64,000 bases of DNA from NCBI GenBank assembly GCA_023055505.1, contig JALIRH010000039.1:2604001-2668000 (forward strand), in the 5' to 3' direction. The position numbers were made by a program, and so were the translations under genes. The notes below the pieces were generated by a model. That model ran no database searches and had not been told where the DNA came from. It saw only the letters and a program-made list of their open reading frames with translations. Shown piece by piece: positions 39,837-50,513 of the stretch. This DNA comes from Callipepla californica brunnescens (taxonomy: Eukaryota > Chordata > Aves > Galliformes > Odontophoridae). Positions within the stretch are counted from its first letter, which is position 1. Each line of letters opens with the position of its first letter.

Positions 39837-40194
39837 TGGCAGCAGGGCTGCTTTTTTTTTCTCCCTTTTCTACTTTCCCTCCCTCTTTGACAAAATGTCC
39901 CAGACCTCACATTTATCAAATTAACATTTGATTTTTTTCACACTCTTCAGTTAGAGCAGCCTCACACTTGTCCCACTTGTGTGCTTTCCCCTGTGTAACA
40001 GGAGACCGTTAATGTGCACTACAGTTTCCACAGGGAAGCTTTTTCAATTCTCCTTAAGGAGGGAAAAAAAAAAAAAAAAGAAAGAAAAAAAAACCCAACA
40101 AATCCAACCATGCAAAGAAGTAGTTTGCAAAAGCCTTGTGCAGAGTAACTTGTCACAGCCGGCTGCCTAGCGCTCACTTTGTTTTACTTTATCT

Positions 40195-40445
40195 GCTGCT
40201 TTCAAGCGTCCGTGTGCATGTGCGTTTTTTACCGTGCAATATTTTGTGAAGAGGGGAGGCGGAAAGTTCATTCCGCTGCAGAGCGAGTCGATGGCTGCGA
40301 AAGCCTGGACCGGTGCGGGAGTGTCGTAGTGCAAAACCATCACGTGTGCGGGGAGCGCGTTTTGCGAGGTGCTGCCACAGACCCCGCTCTCACTTCTCCC
40401 TCCGCTTGTTTACGTGAGAACAGGTTATGGGGCTGCGCTGACCTG
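40195..40445. promoter_or_regulatory. Small CpG island in NFIA intron 1
   Basis: Hand counting of 40201-40440 gives about 21 CpG in 240 bases at about 57 percent GC, an observed/expected ratio near 1. Most of the window is CpG-poor. It lies about 370-610 bases downstream of the exon 1 donor and holds a canonical E-box, CACGTG, at 40341-40346. It probably belongs to the NFIA promoter domain or marks another start site, but no clear exon is visible in it. Confidence 0.6.
40341..40346. promoter_or_regulatory. CACGTG E-box inside the CpG island
   Basis: This is a perfect palindromic E-box of the type bound by MYC/MAX, USF and MITF-class bHLH-ZIP factors. Here it reads TCACGTG on the + strand. 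Its CpG-rich promoter-proximal setting makes it more plausible than an isolated hexamer, but binding is not shown. Confidence 0.35.
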
Positions 40446-41314
40446 GAGCCATGTGTCACAGATCCCACTGAGCCCAGCTCAGACTGCTTTGGGGCGCAAT
40501 TAAAGTTTCAATAAAGTCCCAACGTGCTCCGTAGAACGAGTTAACTAGCATGTCATGGTCAGCCGGGCCAGACAACCTTTGACATCTTGAATCTATAAGA
40601 GGTAGGGTGAGTTGGGAGGATGCACAATAGCCCATTGTGGCAGAAGATGCAAGTCCTGTTGCGAGGAAGAGAGTCCTCAAATCATTACTGCCCTCGTTAG
40701 CGTGTTGTCCGTTAGGGATTAATTCGTTAGCAGCGCATTTTGAGTTTTCTGTAATTATTATTCTTGTGGCAAGCGTGAATTCTTCCAGTGAGAGGAAAAG
40801 TTTGCTGCCAGGACAATGAATGTATTATCCGCTCCTAACTGGACCGTGAACCTCAGCTCGTTTCACATAGATATCAGTTAAAAAAGGACCGGCGAGTGGA
40901 ATTACAAAACAAGGCATGATCACTTTCATTGTATGATACGCTGAAACAAGCCGGGTCTCTCCCTCCCCCTCGCCGCCCCGGACCAATTTTGGTATCATTT
41001 GGAAAGTTTAAGACCTCTGAGGACTTGAAAGACTTTTAAAAGTGAGATCCGGAAGGTTTTTATTCTGCAGCTTGGTGGTGGCCATTGTGTATATCATGTG
41101 GCTTGTATTTAAAGGTGTTTGGGCTCGGGTTTGTCAGTTTTGTTTTGTCTAAAGTCTTAATTTTTTAACCGGCTATTAGAGGTTTGCCAGCGGTTGCCAG
41201 AGAAATGTAACATGCAGCTTTGGGTTAAGAAGGATAGGGGAGGCTAACCACTTTCTTATAGTACTGATTTTCCAATTAGACTTTCTGCCAGGGGAAGTTG
41301 GAGGGGGAAGGGGT

Positions 41315-41322
41315 ATTTGCAT
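41315..41322 (+). promoter_or_regulatory. Perfect octamer (POU factor) site in intron 1
   Basis: ATTTGCAT, the consensus octamer for POU-domain factors, is followed by GCACATAA and lies 1.5 kb downstream of exon 1. NFIA induction in neural progenitors has been linked to SOX9 and POU3F2 (Brn2), so a POU site near a promoter is reasonable. Chance occurrence in 64 kb is also expected. Confidence 0.35.
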
Positions 41323-41879
41323 GCACATAAACTGTTGACTATTCATGTGACTTTTTTTAGCTTGTTAAACCACTGTAAATAAGTCTATTGATTCTCAGTT
41401 ATCATTTTCAAAGCAAAGTTTTAGACTGCCTGTTTTAACCCCACCGTTCCCCTCGTGCTGTGATTTTGCCTTATTCTGAGCTATCTGTGTGTTTTATTAC
41501 CGCTCCTCTTTCATTGTCTGTCGGCTGCTTTTATGACGAGGTACGGCGATGTTTATTATTTAATAAGTATCCTCGAGTGCTGCTCGGCAGTTATTGTCAC
41601 CCTTTAGAAAGGACCCGGGGAAGTTTCATTTCGGTCACATTTATTTCGCAGATGTTTTAGTCCCGTGAATATAATATGTAAAAATGCTGGAAACATTTAG
41701 TAATGCACTTGCCTAAAAATAAACAGTTTTATAACCACACATGCTGTTGTTTAGATTAAACACTGCCGAAAAGTTCTTCCTAAACTTGAACGTCACACCA
41801 TTTATTTTCTAAGAGAACAAAACCCCCTCTAAAATAGCCTTGTTTTTGTGGTAGGAGTTGCGCTAGATGAAAGAGATGT

Positions 41880-42000
41880 TATTTTTAACCAAAATGAATA
41901 ATTCAAGATCTTTACAATAGATGCGTTAATTGCAAATAATTTTCATACAAAGTTTCAATTATTGATGGAGTAATAAGCAGTTTTTCATGCAGTCTGTGAA
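41880..42000. promoter_or_regulatory. Candidate intronic regulatory element
   Basis: A compact AT-rich block contains TTAATTGCAAATAATTTTC (homeodomain plus POU-like), ATACAAAG (SOX/TCF-like) and ATTATTGATGG (HOX/PBX-like) within about 60 bases. It lies 2.1 kb inside NFIA intron 1. Function is inferred from motif clustering. Confidence 0.25.
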
Positions 42001-42458
42001 TCTAAAACGTACAACACAAAGTAGATACCTCTTATTTTCCTTACCCCCCAACCTCTTCACATTTGCCACGTTCTTTTAATCAAAAGTAAGCTAGAGAGCC
42101 GATCTTAATGTTTTAAAGACAAATAAAGCTTTTAAAATTACCTCATGCATCGTCTGGCTGCACAAAATCTCAGCTGCATAGTGCTAAACTTCGGGTTGGT
42201 ACTGCCAGCATACAAAGAGATGAGTGAATACCCCTTGCACCCATATGGACTCAGCTGCCAGCACTGTGATATGCAATTTTGCTTTTTAATGAATCGTAAA
42301 CAATTTGTGTGTCAAACGAGGGAGTTTGTTTTCTTTCTGGAGCAGGTTCTAAATCAGGTTTAAGCTATAGCTGTGTACTGTACTGGACTATTATGCCCAA
42401 ATTTAAAGGTTCTGTGTCATTTTGATGAAAAGACCTGTTATAATGAAAGAAACGGCTT

Positions 42459-42492
42459 TATAAAAGGCTGGGTGTAGTAATCTCTCTTTCTT

Positions 42493-42524
<32 letters not shown>

Positions 42525-42532
42525 CGTCTCTC
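42459..42532 (+). promoter_or_regulatory. TATA box followed by a CT-rich tract in intron 1
   Basis: TATAAAAGGC (TATA core at 42459-42466, GC-rich flanks) is followed from 42481 by about 52 bases of nearly pure C and T. A start 25-32 bases after the TATA box would fall in this polypyrimidine tract, similar to TCT-type initiators. The first ATGs downstream open only short frames: MFIAS, MEIGRLHD and a 31-codon frame at 42628-42723. If a transcript starts here, this first exon is probably noncoding. TATAAAA also occurs elsewhere in the window (near 12032, 14443 and 33130), so chance cannot be excluded. Confidence 0.3.
42481..42532 (+). repeat. CT-rich simple repeat
   Basis: About 52 bases of alternating CT and CTTT units with one G. 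It is the complement in kind of the GA tract at the NFIA 5' UTR, 3 kb upstream. In pre-mRNA it would be a strong candidate for polypyrimidine-tract binding proteins. Confidence 0.85.
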
Positions 42533-42539
42533 AACCTCA

Positions 42540-43060
42540 CACTCTCCCTCTTTCACTCTGGTCTATAGAATGTTTATAGCTAGCTAGCTGGAGATAATGG
42601 AGATTGGTAGATTGCATGATTAGGAAAATGAATGGATTTTATCGTTGGGCAAAGCAGCTTGCATTTTTGAGAGGTGGCTTTAAAATGCAGAGTTCTAATT
42701 TTGACCTTATTTTCTTTCGCTGATAATCTTTATTAATGCTCCTCTAATTCGTTTTGCATGATCACAGTTAGTTTTTCTCTCAAGCCATCTGATGGAATGG
42801 CTAATATATCTTATCTTACTTGCCAAAATAGCAAGAGGTCATAGGGAAAGAAAAATGCTATTTTTCTTTCTTGTAGACAGTTAGTAATGTTCCAAACTGT
42901 CTCAGCAGAACCCACAGGATTTGTACATTTTAACAGTAATTGCCTTTTTCAGTGCAGATTAAGGCATTCTTTTGATATCTAATCTATTTTTCTCATGCTG
43001 TAATAAAAAAAAATGCATAAGCAGTTATTATTTGACTAGATTGTAATGTGGTGTTTTAGC
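42540..43060. promoter_or_regulatory. AT-rich complex block downstream of the CT tract
   Basis: Unique sequence with TAGCTAGCTAGCTGG (a short self-complementary repeat near 42580), GCATGATTAGG, a TTGCATGATCACAG-like site and GATAATCTTTATTAATG, none of it transposon-derived by eye. The 31-codon frame at 42628-42723 lies inside it and has no good splice donor, so I do not call it coding. Confidence 0.22.
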
Positions 43061-46000
43061 AGAAATCTTCCCCAAATGCTGTAAATTTGCGTGAGAAGAA
43101 ATATACACATATTTGTAGATATAGTAGCAAATACTTCAACCAGTGTAACAGCCTGAAGATGTGACAAGAATTAATTTGTTGAAGCAAACAATCGTAATTT
43201 TGGCACTTTTTATTTAAATGGGATGCTGTCATAGAGGCACTAAAGGGTTAGTACTAGGAAAGTTTCAGTACTGTCTTGCATTTGTAACAAATATGTGCAG
43301 CTGGGCTACTTTTATAAACATTTATTTCAAGCTGATTATTTTTTTATTATTATTATTTGCTCTAGCAGGCTTGTATGATCTTGTGAAGTGACTTTTATAT
43401 ATCTTCAGTAAGGGCTGGTCTGCAAACTTCTTTTGCACCTGGTTATTAGAATATGCACATAGTGAACGTATAACTGGTAGAAAATTGTGAATGACAACGC
43501 AAAAGTAAAGACTCTGGGCCCAATTCTGCTCTGCATTACACTGCTGTCAGCCTGGAGTCACTGCGTTTTGAGGAGCAGAGTGACACCACGTTCACCCCTG
43601 AGTGCCTGGGAGCCACTCACGCTGAGAATCTCAGCCCAGGCAGCTTGAAGACCCAAACCCCAAACTGTTTTCTGTTGTGGAAGTATCTGCCAAAGAGAAA
43701 CAAAAAACCACCCAAAAAATCCCCACCTTATTAATAAATAAGAAGGTATTTCAGGTGACTCCATGCAAACTGCTGTTACTGAACGTGACAGTTACCGCAC
43801 ATCTTCCAGTCGTTTTCCAAAACACCACTTTCTAGTTTTATTATCCACCTCTCGATCCACATTGTAGTATATTGACCTTTACTTTCATTAGATAAGTTAA
43901 AAGGTGATTTATTAAAGACACAGGGCTGGACTTGTCACGGTCATCTTGTTCGAAGGTTTTTAACCTAACATCACTTTTTGTCACTGAAAACACTTTTTTT
44001 TTCTCTCACACTGCTGTGCAAAATATTTGGAGGAACAACCGAAATTGCCCAGGTCACGAGCAATTCCAAACTGTCTGTGGCATGTCTCTCAATTAAGAAC
44101 TAACGGAATCCTCCCTATAAATTTCATTACAAATGAGATTAAAAATAATGGCACGTCTAATAAATATTCAGTTTTGTCATATGGAAAGCTAGTTAGTCCT
44201 ATTAAAGCTCTGAAAGTCCAGAAGCACAACACGCTCAGAATTAGCGTTTATCATTTAAATCACTGAACGCATCTATACATGAATGCATTTACATACTCTC
44301 ATATAAGTTTATCATGATAATTACCCCACGCTGCTGTGCTGTTTGTGGCTTTGCTGATTTGTGCTTATCATTTGCGGTGTATAAAAAGGCATGCACGTAT
44401 TTATTATTACTGTGGACCTGCCTCTATCAAAATAACAAAGTATGGATGAAGTGCACCGTTGTAGTGTGGATTTTCTTTGTTTTATGCAGTAATTCTTGTA
44501 TACTCACGCACTGCTCAACCATTGTATAAATGCTTTAATTAAAATTATTCCTTCCCTGTCAGAGTTGCTGAATTCCATATATAACTTAAGTGGTTACATT
44601 CAGTGCTTCATTCTGCATATTTCTACTGCTTTATAAGGTCTTCTTTCTCTGTGTATATCCTCCTTTTGCCTACAAACATTTGCCCTGGTTGTTTTCCCCT
44701 CTTTTTTCCTTCACCTGTCCCGAATATTGCCATGGATGTTTCTAATTTAAAGCCAGAGGAGTCAGTGGCTGATTAGAAGACAGGAAATTGGAGGATTAAA
44801 CTGTCTGGTTGAACTTCCTTTACTTATCAGTCCTGTGTAACTGACACTGGATTAGAAACTCGTTGGGACAATTTCTACAGTGTATTGGTACTTCTGTTTT
44901 CTTAATCTTCATTCTTCTGGAGAAAGTATGAGAAATGAGAAAAATGGGTAGTCTGTGGTAAAAAAAATCCCAATACTTTTTTGTAGCACTGAAACACCAC
45001 ACATTTAATCTCAATGAGTAGAAATGTCTTCAGGTATGAAAATGCGTTCTGGTTTTTAAACTATGCACATTTATGATATATATTTTAAATTAACTTAAGT
45101 ATGTAAACAACCAAGCAACAGATACTTTCAGGAAGGGGGAGGGAAATGACATCATTTTAGTAAGAAGAGAATGTGCCACGTTAACCCTTGTTCAACCCCT
45201 CAGGAACTTCCTGGTGTGCTGTAACACAGTGGCACAGCCATAGCACACTGGGAGGAAGGGCCACAGAGGAAAGGCAGCTGTCCCAAAAGCTTCATCAGGA
45301 CTCATGGTGCTATGCTGCGAGCCAGGAGCTGGGGCTCTGCCGTCCTTGTTGGTGTCCAGAAGGCAGAAGGATGCTCTGTAGACAGCATTCTGAACAGGAG
45401 AAGGAAGAGCACTGCTCTTTACCTTTAGGAACTGGTTCAGCCTTTCTGTTGATGTCCATATATTGTTTCCAGAGACTGCTTCAGCGTCTGGCTATGAAAT
45501 TGTGATAGGTCTTCTTGATCACATTATTACTTTTCCAACTATCTTGTGGACTTCTAATCTGAAGCTGTGCTACACCTAAGGTACCTCTCTGCTATCACTT
45601 GCCATTCTCCATCCTTTTAATTCTACACCCTTAATCAGCTGTGGGCTGAGATCTGAAGTACTGAAACTTCGGTGAGTGCTAGATCATAAAGAAAAAAGAA
45701 ATAGGTGCTGCCTTGAAGGGTCTAACACTCTGCTCTGAATTCAAAGGTTGCAAGGCTGATCGAACATGATTTTAAACATCAGGACTGGATCTTTAAACTG
45801 ATGAGGATGTTTCTGAGGCTTTCTGGCAGTGTGCTACCCGTACATTAAGCAAGTCCTCAACCGACAGAGAAATCAAAACTGGAGATAAAATAAAAGAATA
45901 TTCTGAGAGGTTTTGCTGGCAAAGTCTATGTGTTTTCCACAAGAAAAAAAAAATAATCTGAAACTTGTAGTAAGGATGTAAATATCTGCTTTCTCTACCT

Positions 46001-47570
46001 CTGGGTGAAAGCAAAAAGGTAACGTTTTCAGCTTGTTGAGAGGTTCCGTGAGTTAGTTCAAATCCCAGCACGAAGAGTCTCGCTGTGCTGCTAGAGGCGT
46101 GCTTCACTCCCCTCCCTCAGATGTGACCACTGACACTGATTAATATTTAAAGATGATTTTAAGATGAATCAAGTTGTATTTGCCTTCCAAATCAACAAAG
46201 AAATGTTAGTTCTTAATTGCATGTTTTTACTTGATGATATCTTCGATTGCTATTTCCATCAATCTCACTGGGAACTTCTCTTACGCATATACTGCAGGAT
46301 TTGTCCGGTAATAATTACACGACTGATTACAAATGCTGGAGCTTTTTACGTACACGTACACACACTGTACACATGCAATATTCTCACGCTTTATCCAGTC
46401 TCAGAAAGCACAGACCCCGCAACGTTCCCAAGGAACCCAACCATGCTCAGAGCAGCAGGATCTGATCTGACTGAGGTGCCTTCGGAGCTGGCAAGGCACA
46501 AGCCCTGAGCAGCTCTTCTTCACAAAGATCTTTGAATTTGGAGTCATCACGATGAAAATCTCTGGATCTATTTTCCATAGAGTAAATTTCTGGAAAGTAG
46601 TTCTCAGTAAGCTGAAAAGTCATTAGAACAGATGAAATAGAAGCACTGTCTAATGGAGTGAGATTCAAAATATTTTGCCTGCATAAGCATGTCTTGTTCT
46701 TTGGTGGATGTTTTTCTTTTCAGAGGCTGTGAAACACAAAGTTAGCAATACAACTAGATATGGGTGGGAGTGTTGGATAGTACAGATGGCACTATAAGCT
46801 TGTAGACTTTTACTACCAATAATTGCAATGCCCTTGCTTTCAAACGAGTGCAGGTTGCCCTTGATGTACACAAACAACCATATTAATTTCACAGCCCGAT
46901 TGGAATCACATACACAAAATAGGGTTGTCAATAGGAGCAGTGTGGGAATTCAGTGCTCCTGGATAAGCCACAGAGACCTTTGCTTTAAACTTGAATAACT
47001 CAAAAGGCACTCTGTGTACGTGGTCACAAACAGACTTCTGGGAGTTCACGAGTAACTAAGAGGGAAGACTTCTGTATGTGTTTTTTTGTTGTTTTTGTAA
47101 TTTAGAATTCAGTTGTTCTGGAGAAAATGAACCTGATGCTGCACGGAAACGTGCTAATGTTCAGAAGTGGTTGTCTTTACTAGTATAACAGAAATGGGAA
47201 GTAGAGCATGGTGTAGTGATTTACATAAAGGAAAACATAAAGAGTGACCCAAATTAACCTTTCATATCCAGTAAGAAAGAAGAAAAATTGTTCCATTTGA
47301 TTGCTGATTCAGTTAACATTTATTTTACTCCCAGGAACAAATAGAAACAACATGCCCATGTGCTACTGTTTGCCAGTGTTCTTTTGACTAACTTTTTTTC
47401 TCTCTGATTTGGAAGGACTGGTTAAGAGGAATATGTTAATTGTGGGTTATTTAGTGCAGTTGCTGAAAGGTGAGTCACCAAGGATTTTAGACCACCAGAA
47501 CAAGAACAAATATTCAAGGGTTGAATATCACCCAAAGTAAAATTCTGATGCTCTGTGCTTTTAAGTTACC

Positions 47571-47842
47571 ACAGAACAACAGACAGGTTGAAGTAGGAAG
47601 GGATCTCTGGGTCTGTCTGATCCCATCCCTGCCCAAGCTGGGCCATGCAGTGCAAAGTGCCAGGCCCATGTCCAGTGAGCTCCTGGAGATCAAAAAGGGG
47701 GAAAGCCCACGGCTGCTGGGCAGCCTGTGCTTGGTCATGCTCTCAGAGGAAAGAAGTGTTTCCTAATGGACAAATGGAGCTTTCTGTGTTTCAGTTTGTG
47801 CCCCATGCCTTTTGCCTTGTCTCTGGGAGAGAAGGTCACTGT
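47571..47842 (-). mobile_element. CR1 LINE 3'-end fragment in NFIA intron 1
   Basis: This is a diverged copy. AACAGACAGGTTGAAG, GGAAGGGATCTCTGGGTC and the later GTGTTTCAGTTTGTGCCCC followed by CTTGTCTCTGGG match the antisense 3' region of a CR1 subfamily. It lies antisense to NFIA, the tolerated orientation for LINEs in introns. The overlapping frames on both strands are not genes. Confidence 0.8.
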
Positions 47843-50486
47843 AATGAGAACTTACAGTCTGTATAAATTGAAATGATTATAAGCATCGTGTTAAGACTTG
47901 TTGCTTCCTCTCCTTTCATCCAGTTTTCCCAAGGAAATGAGGCTTAAAAGATCACGCTTTCTGTCTGCCATGTTCACTGAAGGAAGCTGTAGCATAAGAC
48001 AGTTATTTATTGCACCCAAAGAATTCCCTAATGTTCAAAAACTAAAATTATTTGTAAAAGTAAATGGTAACTTTCTTTTGAATTCTAACTGCTTCGCCTA
48101 ATTTTATAGGATGGAAATCTTTTCTATGGCTAGAGGTAGAGCTGAAAATCTCTGGAGTAGATGTGTCACTCTACAGCCATGTTTTGTTGTTTTTTTTCAG
48201 ACCATTATAACATTTCTGTAGGCACCCATTCTTTCCATTCGTAATGAAGTTTTTTAAGAACTGCTCATATACAAAAATGGGAAGTGCCTTCCACAGAGCA
48301 TGTAGGGAGAGAACACAGCCCTAAAATAATGGGAAGCCCTAGATGAAAGCCTGGCCCCAGGCAAGCAAGGACTTTAGCTGTTTTCTGATGTAAGTTTGTG
48401 GTGAGAATGTCTGAAGAGGAGAACTGGCCAAAATCACGAGTGTACAGCACAGGTACTGTAAAGGATGGGAAGGAAGAAAGGCTTTGAGAATATGTTTTCC
48501 AGCATTCTGAAGAAGAGTGGCCAAGAGATCACACCTGTATAGAGGCAGTTAATCACAAGATTTTTTCTTGCTGTCCTTCAGATCTCGCTTTGAAGTTGTT
48601 TCTTTTTCATTACTTAAAATCTGGTTCAGTAACATATGGCCTACCAACTGCTGTGGTCCTCCAGTAACTGGACCACTGCACAGGCAGATAACTTGAGTTT
48701 ATTTTCCCCTCTTCAGAAGCACAGGCATGGTTTGAATTGCAGATTAGGAGCTCATTTGCCCAAACTCTTCTGCGCTGAGGCAACTCCATAGCAGGAAGCC
48801 AAAGAGTCATAGGATGACAGCACTGGCTGAACAAAACAAGGCTCCATGCCAACTTCATGAGATGCCCTCCCCCCCAGTCAGCAGTGCCGCCACTTTTGAC
48901 AGCATCTGCTCAACGTAGTATTTTAGTATTTTAAGGGACTCTGCTGTAAACTCTGGTGAAAACTGAAAAAGGAAAACATGAAGAAGTAAGGATCCCAGGC
49001 TGACAAAGTGCCCCTGTGGTGCTGGATTCAGGCGTCTAAAGCACAGTTATGCATCACAAGCTGCAGCCTTGCATCCTGGTGTTTCCCACCTGCAGCTTGA
49101 CAAAGTCTGGGCTTTCACAGCATGTTAACCTCCAGAACCACATGCCCTTGTAGTATTTTCTCTTTCTCTCCCTTTCCTGTTCTTCTCATCAGTTGCTCCC
49201 ATCTTTGCATGGTGCAGTCCACCTTTCTGCTACTTGTCTCTTAGCACATCTGGTTTGATTGTGGAACTTGACCTGCTTGAAAATGAATCCTGCTTAAAAA
49301 AGTGAGATTTTTCAGTAGTGTGAAAGTATACAGGGGAAAATAAAACCTTAACTATGATACACTGGAAATATTTATGCAGGCCAAAAGTGAATGATTGGCT
49401 GCCTAAGCACAGAAAGATCAATGGGCTGGGAATTTTCATTTTCCCTTCAGACAGGAGAAGGGACTGGAGACAAAATGAGTGGAAGTTGCATCTTGAAATA
49501 CAGTGTGAGACGAGGCCTTCTGGAACACGAGAAATAAACAGACCTATGAGGGGGAATGACAGAGCTGCAGAGTTTTGAGGACGGTGACAATTCCAATTTG
49601 ATGCCAACATCTGTTCATGCGCTTTGGGTTGAAATAATCAAACACCTGTACTTCCATGCATGTGTTCATGCTTGCAAATTCCTTTGTTCTAATGAGTTTT
49701 CTGGGTGCACGCTCCAGGACGAGTGTGTATGAGCATGGTATAGAATTATTATTTGTATGCTGAAGGTGTTTGCACCTGCAAAGTGCAGGTGCCTGCTGAA
49801 GTCTGTGCTATTACAAGGGAATATGCAATGTGCTTCCCTTGGTTTCTGTAGAGATCTGCCAAATCTATCACTTTAACTTCTTTAGGTCTCAGCTTCTCCA
49901 GCTATGGAGAAGAGTAATAAAATTCACCTCAATAAGGGTGTTAGATGTTAATTAGTGGGTTTTCACCGTTATCAGAAGGCAGGTGCTGTAATTGTAATAC
50001 ATTATGTTATTAAAAAATTACTTCATGAGTATAAGCGTCTGCAGAATTAGAGAAGTTAAAAACAGGGAAGACCTAACAGGCTGTGGAGTCCTTCCATCCA
50101 GCAGCAGTCTGTCCTTACTGTTTATTTATCGCTGACTTTTATATTGCCTTTAAGCCAAACACTATGGGTTACTTATATGGCATATGCTCTGAGCACAAGT
50201 AAAAGCAGTGTTCAGTGACGAATGGCTGAATTGCTCTCTCAAAATCAAGATAATAATATAATAAGACCTGACTGGGGAAGGCTGGTGGTATGCATGCCCA
50301 GTCTGTGTAAGACAGAGAGATCTGTGTCTTTCGAGTCTCTTGTACGCTGCTGTTCCATCTTAAGTGGGAATTTGGTGGAATGAGTGGATTACTGGGATTT
50401 CATTAAAAATTAAATGTACAATTATTTAGATGAATTTTTCACATATGTTTGTGGGCAAACAACTTTTGATTAGTTGTTGACATATA

Positions 50487-50513
50487 GTACACACACTGTG
50501 TGTGTGTGCACAT
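50487..50513. repeat. CA/TG inverted microsatellite
   Basis: GTACACACAC is followed directly by TGTGTGTGTGTGCAC, so the tract can fold into a hairpin and is a candidate for Z-DNA. Confidence 0.8.

Noticed and set aside
40811..40840. ATG TAT TAT CCG CTC CTA ACT, resembling the canonical NFIA start MYSPLCLTQ
   Set aside because: It reads MYYPLLTGP then stop, lacks the CAG|GT junction, and the real exon is too conserved to look like this. I treat it as coincidence.
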